64,000 nucleotides of DNA from Antedon mediterranea (GCF_964355755.1 NC_092671.1:17703501-17767500); one strand, 5' to 3'. Positions 27,201 to 35,183 are shown, counted from the first letter of the stretch. The notes: generated by a model from the sequence alone, not told the origin. A program made the numbers and translations.

Positions 27201-29722
27201 GCTCTATCTTTAAATACTGTTTGCTTCGGGATTTATTGACGAAATGTTGTGATGCAAGTTGTTGGTCATAATTATAGCGTATGTGTTTGGCCTTTACGTA
27301 ATTATCAAAACAGATTATTATTTGTGAGCATTTTTTTTTGTGGTTGTGAACATTCACACTTGGCAAATCAAAAAAAATGATGGCTGATAAGTTTGAAAAA
27401 ATCAATGTAGGCTACTGTCTTGAAAGAATGTAGAAAGAAATGAACATTTCACAATTATGTTTGTTTTTAATAAAAAATATTTACGCTTAATAAACAAAAC
27501 CCTTAGGGTGGTCTATGTCTGGTAATTTTAAGTTTTTATGATATTAATACTATTACTTTATTTTTATTATTATTGGAAACTTTTTTTCAGTATGAATATA
27601 GTCATTTTGCCGTACTTGTTATTACAAATTGAATTAACTAAATAAGAATTATTTCAATTTCAATATTGTAATAATATATTTTAAGAGGCCTACTATTAAT
27701 AGGCAGCGTATAAATACAGTTGGGAATTTTAGTGGGGGAAGTAATTACAATGAGAGGAAATTACTAATTAATTATGAGTTGGATGTGATATTATTTATAG
27801 GAAAGGTATAAGGTATAGTAAATCAAACAAGTTTATTTTAAAACCTTATTATTTTTATTAATTTATTATTATTGTATTGTGGTAATTTTGTATTTGTTGT
27901 TTTAATCATTAATATTGTTGTTTACTATTAGTAGTTGTTGTTGAGTGATATTATTAACAACATTGTTATTTATTATTGTATTCTTGGTAATATAATATTA
28001 ACTAATATTATTGTTTCATTATGTGGTTTTTATTGTTCACACATCTTTCCTCCTCCACTATGTTTTTGTTAACATGAACGGGTTCGTCATTTTTTCTACC
28101 AGATTATTCTCATCCTTCGTCCGATTATCAGCCTTTACATTTTGATAAAAAGTATCAACCGTTAATACGGGCAGAAATAGACGGTGGTCATGGTAAGACA
28201 ACGTTCACGCAAATCGCAATCCAATTTTTTTGTTCCCTTTAGTAATGTTCTAACACTCGATTTAATCTGTCATTTTAGTGTTTCCTTGTTTTAATTTTAC
28301 ATCTGTTTCTACATTGTTTTTAGTTTTTCAAAATAGTTTTGTCTATTTATTTGTTATCGTTTTTTATTTTGTTTGGTTATTAGTATTCCTTTTTTATCAC
28401 TTATTGATAATAATTTTGTTTACAATATACTCTGCTTTTTTTTTACTTCAAATACTCGGTAGAATATATCTCATTCCACATTGTTTTTGTTTTCTTATTT
28501 ATTTTGTAGAAAATATTTAAATGTTAAACTAAATAACCTAACAATTTACGTCATAAGCATTTTTTTTAGTACGTTTTTTTTAATTTCAATATTTTAATTT
28601 CTGTTAAAAACTTTTCATTTCAATTAAATTTTAAAAACTCTTTTCTTTGTAAACTTATTTTTTGATTGTTTGTCTTTATAAGTTATACTTTAATTGCATT
28701 GATAATTCTATTCAGTTTTGTCATTTATATTTGTGTTTTTGAATAGCATGAAACGTGCATGTTTTCTCCCCATGTTTTTGTACTTTTGTTTGCTTCTACT
28801 ATTTATTTTAGGTTTACAAAATATGCTTCATTTATTTTTTTAAACTGGATTTAAATTAACCTCTACTAACACTAAAGCTAATTGTTAATACATGTGTAAC
28901 ATATTTGTAATCTGTAATTGACTGTTACATTTTACCAGGGTACATTCACTTCACTTGCTTGAAAAAAAGCAGTAAAGTCATTGGAGTAAGTTCCTGAATA
29001 TATGATTGGTTGACAAATGATACTCAGGTTTTTCAGCATATAGTAGCTGCCAAAAGAGGGATTTTAGGGTGTCACTGGGAAATCCACCTTTTACCTCCTC
29101 AAAAACACAATTTACTTTCATATTTTGTTTCTTTCAAATTTAAAATTTCAATCAATGATTGTATTCCATATGCATGCTATATTTTAAGCCCAATTATCAA
29201 TTTTGATTTCAATTCATAAAAAATGATCATACCCATGCTTAAATTGATATATTGATGATATTATATTATAGTTTATATTTTTCATTATTTATATTAGGTG
29301 AAGATAATTATGAGAACACACAAACAATAGGAAGCACATCAGGACCTGAGGACTACAAGCCAATAAGGAATGGTCCAACACTAGCAGTTGATAACATGGA
29401 ATATCATGCATTACTACAAAGAAGCCCACCAAGAACAAACCCAAGTGTAATGAATCGCCAAATGAGCACACCCGTTCAACACTCACCTTTGAAATACCCA
29501 CCTGTAAATAATGCAAATTTTACCAGTAGTCAGCCACTTCTGAATGGTCAAGTCGATTATCAGAATTTGAATAATGCCTCATCAGGGCATCAGGACAGTT
29601 TAATAACCCCAAAGCGATCAAGCAGTGTGTCGCAAGCCACGAGTGATGGCTACTTGTCGGAGCATGATTATATGAACAGTTTTGAACCTCCACCAGTCAG
29701 TCCAACGGAATCAACCGTATGA
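191..29722 (+). CDS. EGFR: EGFR/ErbB receptor tyrosine kinase, 5'-truncated by window (spliced gene)
   Basis: Single-pass receptor tyrosine kinase that binds EGF-type ligands outside the cell and signals to Ras/MAPK through its phosphorylated tail. Visible exons encode, in order: furin-like cysteine-rich domain II, L2 ligand-binding domain III, a long cysteine-rich region, a transmembrane helix, juxtamembrane segment, kinase and tyrosine-rich tail. Joined exons (28 per isoform) keep one open frame of 1350 residues plus stop. The kinase looks active: P-loop [12 protein letters not shown]-type lysine (AIKVL), αC glutamate, [14 protein letters not shown]. Intron positions inside the kinase (before GMVYLED, between GGK and MPIKW, before EAYVMA) match those I know from vertebrate EGFR. 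Signal peptide, L1 and the start codon lie upstream of the window. Exon 7 exists in two alternative versions. The cysteine-rich stalk (about 350 aa) is about twice the human domain IV, as in insect EGFR. Introns hold SINEs, MITEs and one 1.6-kb DNA transposon. Confidence 0.97.
742..860 (+). CDS. EGFR: EGFR exon 2 (furin-like domain II)
   Basis: Acceptor after TTTTTTTAAAG, donor GTAAGTAAC. The TTG codon is restored across the junction. Encodes [29 protein letters not shown], the diagnostic domain II cysteine pattern. Ends in phase 0. Confidence 0.95.
1008..1080 (-). mobile_element. tRNA-derived SINE head
   Basis: On the minus strand: GGCTCTGTGGTCTAGTGGTA (A box) and GGTTGCAAGTTCAAATTCC (B box) at tRNA spacing. 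The acceptor stem ends do not pair, so it is a SINE-type copy, not a tRNA gene. Extent beyond the tRNA-like part is unknown. Confidence 0.65.
1605..1746 (+). CDS. EGFR: EGFR exon 3 (domain II)
   Basis: Acceptor TTATTTCAG, donor GTAAGGT. Phase 0 in, phase 1 out. Encodes [17 protein letters not shown] and [12 protein letters not shown], collinear with human EGFR domain II. Confidence 0.95.
2246..2347 (+). CDS. EGFR: EGFR exon 4 (end of domain II)
   Basis: Acceptor TTTATTAG, donor GTAAGTTT. Phase 1 in and out. Encodes [17 protein letters not shown] and [10 protein letters not shown], the last cysteine module before L2. Confidence 0.93.
2547..2658 (+). CDS. EGFR: EGFR exon 5 (start of L2, domain III)
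   Basis: Acceptor ACATTTAG, donor GTAAGCA. Encodes [18 protein letters not shown] then KGCTII, aligned with the first β-helix turn of human domain III. Ends GG, completed as GGG by the next exon. Confidence 0.93.
2736..2925 (+). mobile_element. SINE copy 1 (tRNA-Leu/Ser-like head)
   Basis: Starts with ATGGCCAAGTGGTTATGAGC (A-box-like) and GGTTCTAGGC. The body shares GTTCTGGTGGT, GGACTATAAA and GTAGGTCCAGTATACAC with the copy at 22998-23215. Confidence 0.65.
3275..3439 (+). CDS. EGFR: EGFR exon 6 (L2)
   Basis: Acceptor TTTATTTAG, donor GTAATGG. Encodes [22 protein letters not shown] and ENLTVIKGR, among the most conserved stretches of the L2 domain. Leaves two bases (AG) that either version of the next exon completes with T. 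Confidence 0.96.
4170..4378 (+). CDS. EGFR: EGFR exon 7A, alternative L2 exon (version A)
   Basis: 209 nt between acceptor ACATTTTAG and donor GTAAGTA. Encodes about 69 residues: [29 protein letters not shown] and a final Cys. This is the C-terminal half of L2, which in human EGFR carries His409, Phe412, Val417, Ile438 and Lys465. Length is 2 modulo 3, with the same entry and exit phase as exon 7B 78 bp downstream. Joining both would shift the frame, so they must be mutually exclusive. Confidence 0.93.
4457..4668 (+). CDS. EGFR: EGFR exon 7B, alternative L2 exon (version B)
   Basis: 212 nt between acceptor TTTTTAATTCTAG and donor GTGAGTA. A tandem homologue of exon 7[30 protein letters not shown] and a final Cys, with different residues between these anchors. 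Same phases as 7A, length again 2 modulo 3. It joins exon 6 (AG+T) and exon 8 (A+TT) in frame without 7A. No stop or damaged splice site is visible, so it appears functional. Confidence 0.92.
5482..5537. repeat. Near-perfect inverted repeat (hairpin)
   Basis: Two arms of about 23 nt (AACTTAGCTGTGAATGACGT and its complement) around an 8-10 nt T-rich loop, in the intron after the alternative EGFR exons. Confidence 0.85.
6555..6831. repeat. Minisatellite, unit about 34 bp
   Basis: About 8 units based on CTAGCTATTGACTGGGGGTG followed by GGAATAATCC-like text, with variation between units. Confidence 0.9.
7718..7876. mobile_element. MITE, about 160 bp
   Basis: Terminal inverted repeats AGCTTGTTTCGCAC..GCAAGGATGT at the left and the complement of AGCTTGGTTCCCAC..GCAAGGATGT at the right; no coding capacity. 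Confidence 0.65.
8774..8906 (+). CDS. EGFR: EGFR exon 8 (cysteine-rich domain IV start)
   Basis: Acceptor TTTAATTAG, donor GTAAGTT. Encodes [18 protein letters not shown] and [10 protein letters not shown], matching the first module of ErbB domain IV. It follows a 4.1-kb intron. Confidence 0.95.
9197..9266 (+). CDS. EGFR: EGFR exon 9 (cysteine-rich)
   Basis: Acceptor GTATTTATAG, donor GTAAGTT. Encodes EYLAEND then [13 protein letters not shown], matching the human CIQCHPEC region. Ends phase 0. Confidence 0.93.
9431..9592. repeat. Dispersed repeat, copy 1 (TATAGTGCCTAA family)
   Basis: AATATCCTGGATTTATATAG..ACCTCTAAGC and CTAGTAATCAGCGCAA..GTTGTGTCTTGAT are shared with 11264-11480. Confidence 0.75.
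10797..10921 (+). CDS. EGFR: EGFR exon 10 (cysteine-rich)
   Basis: Acceptor TTGTAAACAG, donor GTAAGTA. Encodes [20 protein letters not shown] and CKSCHDLC, a furin-like repeat. Ends phase 2 within a Gly codon. Confidence 0.93.
10985..11087. repeat. 103-bp direct repeat, copy 1
   Basis: CAAACAAAGCCAGGACTGTG through AGGAAAGGCATATACC, nearly identical to 12156-12257 and in the same orientation. Confidence 0.9.
11264..11480. repeat. Dispersed repeat, copy 2 (TATAGTGCCTAA family)
   Basis: Same blocks as copy 1, plus GGTTCCCATTTATACACCTG and AAGTATCTTGCCTAATG. A short related piece (ATATAGCGCTTAATAC..CTAAGCGCTT) occurs at 31160-31201. Confidence 0.75.
11558..11639 (+). CDS. EGFR: EGFR exon 11 (cysteine-rich)
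   Basis: Acceptor TTCTTAACAG, donor GTAAGTT. Encodes [20 protein letters not shown] and a lysine/glutamine-rich end. Phase 0 out. Confidence 0.9.
11695..12065. mobile_element. MITE with intact terminal inverted repeats, 371 bp
   Basis: Left end GATTTTCCACTAGATAGGCG and AATTTGTTCGCGCGAATC; the right end is the complement (GATTCGCGCCAACAAATTCG, CCTAGTGGAAAATC). A second, truncated copy lies at 17430-17674. Confidence 0.88.
12156..12257. repeat. 103-bp direct repeat, copy 2
   Basis: Nearly identical to copy 1. Inserted between two copies of AGGAGTGTCCCTATATTGGC (12114 and 12308). Confidence 0.9.
12849..12950 (+). CDS. EGFR: EGFR exon 12 (cysteine-rich)
   Basis: Acceptor TGCTTTTAG, donor GTAATTC. 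Encodes [22 protein letters not shown], resembling the TCPAGV..NTLVW stretch of human domain IV. 102 nt, phase 0 both ends. Confidence 0.9.
13620..13865 (+). CDS. EGFR: EGFR exon 13 (extra cysteine-rich modules)
   Basis: Acceptor TTTTGTATTAG, donor GTATATT. Encodes repeated furin-like modules ([39 protein letters not shown]). These modules go beyond the human domain IV length and resemble the extra domain V of insect EGFR. 246 nt, phase 0 both ends. Confidence 0.94.
14657..14952 (+). CDS. EGFR: EGFR exon 14 (last cysteine-rich modules and stalk)
   Basis: Acceptor TTTCTTTTCAG, donor GTGAGTT. Encodes [40 protein letters not shown] and then a Thr/Ser/Gln-rich stalk (TGQSTNQPK). Phase 0 in, phase 2 out. 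Confidence 0.94.
15131..15266 (+). CDS. EGFR: EGFR exon 15 (transmembrane helix)
   Basis: Acceptor TTATTTCTAG, donor GTAAGTA. Encodes about 22 hydrophobic residues ([19 protein letters not shown]) followed by a basic stop-transfer stretch (YKRKYK), as expected for a type I receptor. Confidence 0.95.
15421..16040. repeat. CAT/ATC-rich compound satellite
   Basis: Runs of ATC/CAT triplets punctuated by TATCATGTTATCAACATTAC and CTTTAACATC, repeated about 7 times. The short ORFs across it are low complexity. Confidence 0.92.
16757..16792 (+). CDS. EGFR: EGFR exon 16 (36-nt juxtamembrane microexon)
   Basis: Acceptor TTTACAATAG, donor GTAAGGG. Encodes 12 residues ([12 protein letters not shown]) just before the conserved PLTPSG motif. 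Phase 0 both sides, so skipping it would not break the frame. Confidence 0.75.
17259..17372 (+). CDS. EGFR: EGFR exon 17 (juxtamembrane and P-loop)
   Basis: Acceptor CAACTTTAG, donor GTATCAA. Encodes [19 protein letters not shown] and the glycine loop [12 protein letters not shown], near identical to vertebrate ErbB kinases. Confidence 0.98.
17430..17674. mobile_element. MITE copy, left end missing
   Basis: Shares TAGTTCGAATTGTT, CAATCAGAGCTCA, GAGCACTCATGC and the right end TTTGCCTAGTGGAAAATC with 11695-12065. Older copy with many substitutions. Confidence 0.82.
18434..18532 (+). CDS. EGFR: EGFR exon 18 (kinase N-lobe, catalytic Lys)
   Basis: Acceptor TTTTCATAG, donor GTATGTA. Encodes [19 protein letters not shown] with the ATP-anchoring lysine. 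It ends one codon before the αC glutamate, the vertebrate exon boundary. Confidence 0.97.
18757..18942 (+). CDS. EGFR: EGFR exon 19 (αC helix and hinge)
   Basis: Acceptor ACATATTAG, donor GTACGGT. Its first codon is the αC glutamate ([18 protein letters not shown]). The gatekeeper is Thr in LITQLMPMG. Phase 0. Confidence 0.98.
19223..19378 (+). CDS. EGFR: EGFR exon 20 (catalytic and DFG loops)
   Basis: Acceptor TTCTCACAG, donor GTTAGAA. Encodes [30 protein letters not shown] and the activation-loop tyrosine ([10 protein letters not shown]). Boundaries match the homologous vertebrate exon. Confidence 0.98.
19498..21119. mobile_element. Non-autonomous TA-flanked DNA transposon, 1622 bp
   Basis: Termini CCCTTTGGAAAAAA and TTTTTTCCAAAGGG are inverted and flanked by TA (19496-19497, 21120-21121), suggesting Tc1/mariner-type target choice. 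The repeat continues inward (GACGAACACGT). No transposase ORF. The centre is a minisatellite (19973-20605). Confidence 0.8.
19973..20605. repeat. Minisatellite inside the 1.6-kb transposon
   Basis: About 8 units of roughly 75 bp: GATCGTCGTATGTTTTCAGTG, then AAACGACCAATAACGTACAC, then TATACAGTAATTATTATTA. The GTCGT / ACGAC parts make each unit partly self-complementary. Confidence 0.9.
21434..21509 (+). CDS. EGFR: EGFR exon 21 (activation segment end)
   Basis: Acceptor TTTTTCTAG, donor GTTAGTT. Encodes [25 protein letters not shown]. The intron before it is enlarged by the 1.6-kb transposon at 19498-21119. Confidence 0.97.
22040..22186 (+). CDS. EGFR: EGFR exon 22 (kinase C-lobe)
   Basis: Acceptor TTTGTTTAG, donor GTAAGTT. 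Encodes [37 protein letters not shown] and MLMVK. Phase 1 in and out. Confidence 0.97.
22372..22469 (+). CDS. EGFR: EGFR exon 23 (kinase end)
   Basis: Acceptor TGTTTTCTAG, donor GTGAGTA. Encodes [19 protein letters not shown] and [12 protein letters not shown], the last helices of the kinase domain. Confidence 0.97.
22777..22956 (+). CDS. EGFR: EGFR exon 24 (proximal tail)
   Basis: Acceptor TAATGTTTAG, donor GTAAGTT. Encodes [20 protein letters not shown] and [10 protein letters not shown], the counterpart of the human DADEYLIP tail site. 180 nt, phase 0. Confidence 0.95.
22998..23215 (+). mobile_element. SINE copy 2 (tRNA-Leu/Ser-like head)
   Basis: GAGTGGTCGAGCGTTTAAGA head and the same body blocks as copy 1 (GTAGGTCCAGTATACAC, ATGTGCACTTT). 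Lies in the EGFR intron after exon 24. Confidence 0.65.
23469..23652 (+). CDS. EGFR: EGFR exon 25 (tail)
   Basis: Acceptor TTTTCTTTAG, donor GTAAGTT. Encodes [20 protein letters not shown] and a Ser/Arg-rich end. DYLND contains a possible pYxN site. Ends phase 1. Confidence 0.9.
23653..25898. other. EGFR intron after exon 25
   Basis: 2.2 kb of AT-rich sequence; no coding exon or named element seen. Confidence 0.6.
25899..26060 (+). CDS. EGFR: EGFR exon 26 (tail)
   Basis: Acceptor CTTTTTCAG, donor GTATGTT. Encodes [20 protein letters not shown], the counterpart of the ErbB NPxY-type PTB-binding region (LYNPKN). Phases fit exons 25 and 27. Confidence 0.88.
26061..28102. other. EGFR intron after exon 26
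   Basis: 2.0 kb. Contains a 60-bp repeat near 26770-26832 (ACTGAAAATAAATAAAT..TTTGAAACGATAAAGATGAG) that recurs near 8560-8610 and, weaker, near 1442-1475. Otherwise featureless. Confidence 0.6.
28103..28192 (+). CDS. EGFR: EGFR exon 27 (tail)
   Basis: Acceptor TTTTCTACCAG, donor GTAAGAC. Encodes [20 protein letters not shown], with two YQP-type tyrosine motifs. 90 nt, phase 1 both ends. Confidence 0.88.
29298..29722 (+). CDS. EGFR: EGFR last coding exon (tyrosine-rich C-terminus)
   Basis: Acceptor TTTATATTAG; stop TGA at 29720-29722. Encodes 141 residues with several candidate phosphotyrosine sites: NYEN, DYKP, EYHA, DYQN, GYLS and DYMN. Three of these (NYEN, DYQN, DYMN) fit the Grb2 SH2 consensus pYxN. 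Confidence 0.95.
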
Positions 29723-30364
29723 ATGTATACAGTGTGATAATCGTACGGTTTTTAACAAAATATCTAGATATCTATTTATGTAATTGATTTGTTTGATGAT
29801 ACAAAATTTTATGCAATTATTTTTTAAAACTGCATAATTAAGCTTGTTACTTCTGTTTTTAAATAGTTTTTAAGTATAATTAGGAACGAATGAAGGACAT
29901 GAAATACACTAAAGAATATTGCGTTGGATATTAATCTGTTTATCGTAATGTATTTATGTTGTTTAATATGTTGAACAAAAGTTCATTGTTATACCTCGGA
30001 TATGGGCATTGGTGAAGGGTATGGAGTGATGGAGAGGGGTTGTTGATAGTGATTTTTGTCATTTAATGAAGAGTTCTGCTTTATATATGGTACAAATATA
30101 TTGAAAATGTATCCTATATAAGTTTTCGGTGAAGGGAGGGTTTTGCATTTTTTCTTCAACTACACTTAAAAATAAAAGTAATTTGTTTAACTTCTGTTGA
30201 CAGTAACAAAACATGCGTGAAAAAATTATGTTGCAACTATCAAACTAGATGTTAATACCAAAGTATGTGTTACTTGAAATTTCCCTGTTGTTTTTAAACG
30301 TGAATGTTTTAAAAAGCATACATTTACCTGTACAAGTTTTTAATATACAAGATTGCATGTTTGG

Positions 30365-30587
30365 ATTATGTTGATATAAAGTTTGCGGTACACCACGCAT
30401 GTAGTTCTAAAAAGAACTGTTGAGTTTCTCGACTTTTTTATCACTATGCTTCGATCGAGGAGTAAGAGTACAGGAGTGTGGGAGTGAAGACAATTGAAGA
30501 AAATTGATCGAAATGTTGAGTACACTTAATTGTTTTTTTCAGTACTCCATACGTTGTGTATTAACGTAAACTTTATATCAACATAAT
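30365..30587. mobile_element. MITE within EGFR 3'UTR
   Basis: Perfect 20-bp inverted ends: ATTATGTTGATATAAAGTTT at 30365-30384 and its complement at 30568-30587, 223 bp in all. Confidence 0.82.
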
Positions 30588-31098
30588 GATTTTTGCCATG
30601 CAAACCTTCAAACAGTATACAGTCTGTTTTTTGATCTAATTTAATCAAAATTGCTTTTTGATAGAAATGAATGTAATATTCGTTTTACCTTTTCTGTTGA
30701 AATGTGTATTGATCCAAAGTGTATGGAGAACTATCATGATTGTAGTGTGAGTTAGAATCTCTTAAACCTAAGATTTCGTATAGGCTAATTTTACATGTGT
30801 TGTACAGTATAAGATGTAAATAATATTTTCATACAATGTGTTGTCTATACCCCCAAGAAAAAATACATCACTATTTCCAATATCACATTAAATGCTGTTA
30901 TATTTAAGACATATATCATGTACAATAATTATGTTATAAATGAAGAAAAAAAATATTTTAAAAATTAGACATTTAATGTTAAATTGATAAATATATTTGT
31001 TGTTGGTATTATTATGTTATGTGATTATTTTATTTATTCTTTTATAGCCATTATTTTGAGGAATGATCAAGAATATGTTGTAATTATTATTGAATATC

Positions 31099-31104
31099 AA
31101 TAAA
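31099..31104 (+). terminator. EGFR polyadenylation signal candidate
   Basis: AATAAA about 1.4 kb after the EGFR stop, followed by a T-rich stretch. It lies upstream of the minisatellite that begins near 31541. Confidence 0.5.
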
Positions 31105-31540
31105 GCAAACTTATTTCCCCCAGAATTGTATTAAAACAACAAACATTTCTAATAATAATGGTAGTCTCATATAGCGCTTAATACAATGTTTCTAAGCGCT
31201 TGTACCTTTATTTATAAATTATTTATTTATTTATTCAACCATTGATACATTCCGGGGTAGATTTAAAATGATTTGTTTGTATTTTTTTCTATTGTATTCA
31301 ATTTAATTGCAATTTTGTTTGTAAATTTAAGGTAAATACCCATATATCATAGGTAGATTTTAAATAGCTTTCTAAACTGTAGATGATAACTATAAATATT
31401 TTAAGCATTTGCATAATATATATTTTTTAGAAACCTATTGAGTACAGTATAGTGGTGCATATCCTTTTTGAATTTATGTATTTTAAGTGCTAAAATGTCT
31501 ACCCTAATGTACTTGCTAAATAAAAATGATCAAAATTATT

Positions 31541-32254
31541 ATTAGAACTCCACTCATAGAGTCTTTTTAATAGGGAATCTGACCATAGGCCCCGACTCAT
31601 AGGAACCCTGGATATTAGGACCCCACTCATAGAGTTTTATTCTAAGGAACTAAGGCCATAGAACTCCACTCATAGAGTCCTATTCAAAAGGACCCTGGGT
31701 ATTAGAACTCAACTCATAAATTTCTATTCTTAGGAACTCGGCCCATAGGACCCCACTCATAGAGTCCTATTCATATGGACCCTGGGCATTGGGACCCCAC
31801 TCATAGAGACCTATTCATAGGAACTCGGCCCATAGGACCCCACTCATAGAGTCCTATTCATATGGACCCTGGGCATTGGGACCCCACTCATAGAGACCTA
31901 TTCATAGGAACTCGGCCCATAGGACCCCACTCATAGAGTCCTATTCATAGGAACTTGGCCATATGACCCCACTCATAGGGACCCTGGGCCTTAAACCAAC
32001 CTCATAGAGTCATATTCATAGAAACTCGGGCCATACTGTAGGACCTTACTCATAGAGTCCTATTCATATGGACCATGGGCATTGGGATCCCACTCATAGA
32101 GACCTATTCATAGGAACTCGGCCATATGACCCCACTCATAAAGTCTATTTCAAAGGGACCCTGGGTAATAGGACCCAACTCATAGAATCCTATTCATAGG
32201 GGCCCTGGGTATTAGGACTCAACTCATAGAGTCCTTATAGGATCCCAACTCATA
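31541..32254. repeat. Minisatellite downstream of EGFR, about 700 bp
   Basis: Repeats built from CCACTCATAGAGTCCTATTC and ATAGGAACTCGGCCCATAGG, in units of about 43 bp that alternate (higher-order pairs of about 87 bp around 31740-31920). Confidence 0.93.
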
Positions 32255-35183
32255 AATATGAATATTTAGCTATCTTTATATACTGTATGTATTCCTAGTT
32301 TATTTTAAAGACATGAGAATAATAGAACATCAGTTAATCAGATACCAGCATATAGATGCCATCAGGTACATATATATATTTAAGTTTATCTTCTGTAGTT
32401 AAGTTTGCTACCATTCTCATAGAATATAATATAATTATAATGGAAATATTGCGAGACGCAACCCAAACATGGCGATCATAGCAGTTAGTTCATTTAAACA
32501 CTGCTGAACATATTTAGACGGATTTTTTTTTTTTTTTTTTACATTTCATTATATTATATGCAAAGATACTTTACCAACTTGCTTGCTTGCTTGCTTCTAA
32601 GAGACTTTTAGCACGACAAACAAGTGTTAGAGCTATTAATTAATTAATTAATTAATTATTGCGGGTTATGCGGAGGGGGGTGGGGGAGGGGGCGTGGGTG
32701 AGGTGTTGGGTATAAACCGTAAATATGCCCTTACATAATAAAGGTACAACTAAATTAGTTTAAATTAAGGACGGGGAGAAAACGTCATGGTTCAAAATCA
32801 TACTGTTTACTATGTACTACTGTATCCTTCCCTCCATGCACCAATGGTGCGAATATTTGTGTGTTCTGTCTAATCATAATAGTATGCGTTGTGCATTGTA
32901 AGTATAGGTTAAGCAACAATGTTTCTATGTAATTGTAAGAGTAGGTAATAAATGAAAATATAATTTATCGTTGTCGTGATGAAATTTTTGAAAACGCAAA
33001 TATTGTATTTGCATATATCTTTATTGGCAAAATGTAAAATGAAAATAATATATTAGGCCTATATATTTTAATTTAAGGCCAAATAAAAAGCTTTTGCTCG
33101 TCTAGATTTGGCTTTATATAGATACATCTATATATAATCATGGCTGATAATTGTAACGACCGTATATCGAAAAGAAGAGTAAAAAGATGCGTGCTAAATT
33201 TGGTGACGGTGGTTTGTTAACGAATTTCAGACAAGAGATCATTCTATAACACCGGTCTCAAGTGTGTTGTTGAGAGATCAACTTTCAAGTGTGATCTGTC
33301 CCAGTCCCCTTCTTACCACATCTATACATTTCGGAACTCGCGTCGTACATGGAAAATAATGATAAACCTGATAAATGGAGAAATACTGACTCCTCTCGTT
33401 TTGTTTGGCAATTCCAACACAACCGAATGCACAGGGACTCGCAAACTCTCGTCAGACAAACATTTGATTACATCTGGTTCTCTACCTTCCTTCCCCATAC
33501 CCCGGAAACATCGCTGAGTACATCTAGTAGGTTCATCGTGATAAATGAACAAGGAGATATTATTCATTTTGATACATCTTCCAGGTTGGAAGGTTGTGGC
33601 GTCGTTATTTGTTTGTAGACCTACTATCCGAAAACCAATTCGATTACAAATTTTCAAAATGAATAAAATATAATTATTTTCAGCCCCAAATTGAACTCGA
33701 AGATTAGGAACACCGGTCTGTACCTGAATCATTTTAACTTTGTATAGTATATTGTTTTGTTTATAGTATGGCTGAAACAAACAACAAACACAGGTTAAAT
33801 TAGACTAATACTGTCCTCGGATTAATGACGTTTAAATTAGAATTTAATCATTTTCGGTAATTCTACATCGATAATCAAAGTTAAGTATAGACCAGGCCAA
33901 CTGTGATATTAATTTGTTTTGATATTTTAGAGTTACTGCTTCCGTTAGAACAGATGTCTCTTTCGGTTAGGTTTCGTTTAGTAGCATGCTTTCTAAATAA
34001 AATAGGTTCATGATACTTATCCACGGCAAGAAAGGGTGTTCTGATTAGGCCATGGGTGCAGAACTTACTGCAGCAGCCACGGGGCAACAACTCTATTGAA
34101 AAGTGTTCCGAGATCGTTTACGTACATACACGAGACCAACTGCTTAATGACCCATCCAAAGGACGAGTAAATAAGGATAGTCCTCCTACAGACAAGATAG
34201 GTATCAACTTTCACACATTCTAAAATGGTAATGAATATTAGTTTAGGAGAAAATATAGGTGAAATAGCTAATTTGCATAAAATATATTCATTTGCATAAT
34301 GCGGTGGACGACGGAGGGTTAATGTGTTGTGTGTGAATAGGATAACATGTACTTTCATTTGATTAAAACGGAAAAACAATTTGCTAACGATTTTATCCTG
34401 CTCAAATGCTAGGTTCGGTAACTACTGTATCTAGCACCCCTTTTCAATGTATGATTGTTTCTTGTTCATGTTGACAATAATAGCGTTGAAAGGAGGGATA
34501 CCACTTCGTCCCATTTCACTCACGATCACGATTTTCTTGCCTAGTTTTAATCTACGATTAATACAAATGAATCTTATTTATTATTTAACCGTTTTAATAA
34601 TATCAGACAGACGTTTTCGAATCATGACGTACATACACCAAGAAAAACATGTTAGATGGTAGGCCTAATAACCAAATTTAATAATTACGCTATGAACTTG
34701 CCAATAAAACTACTAACTAGCTTTTATAATAGCTAAATACATTACTAATACAATACTAACTTACTTTAATAATAGCAAAATATATGAGAATTACGATAAT
34801 TAAGACTTCTGTCGGCGGTAATATTTTCCCAAGAGAAGAAGACTATGGCATCACCCGTATGATGACGCCAACTAGGCCTATCACCTTTTAACCCTTACCT
34901 TTTTAAGACGGTCTTAAGAAATCTGGTCATGTAGGTACTAATTGCCAAAGAAATCGGTATTATAGACAATGTTTTTATTAACTAAATTAGAAATAGAAAT
35001 CTGATGGGAATATTTATTTCATAACCTTGATATTATTTTGATGTTTTCACTCATCTTCTTTCCCGAGTTGCTAGACAATCGTCTGCTATTGCACCGCGTG
35101 CATTCCCTCATCACAACAAGACAAAGAAATCATCCTACGCACATTTTACACATGCGGGGTTGCATGAGAATGTATGACCAATT
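32255..35183. other. Intergenic region between EGFR and ligand gene A
   Basis: Contains a T-run (32523-32540), GCTT (32578-32597) and TTAA (32636-32658) microsatellites and a G-rich stretch (32672-32702). A 152-codon minus-strand frame at 33322-33780 has no recognised motif. No supported gene. Confidence 0.5.

Larger units (their letters stand above)
29723..31104 (+). other. EGFR: EGFR 3' untranslated region
   Basis: AT-rich, no open frame. Contains an inverted-repeat element (30365-30587). The end is inferred from an AATAAA signal at 31099-31104; an earlier AATAAA near 30170 could give a shorter form. Confidence 0.6.
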
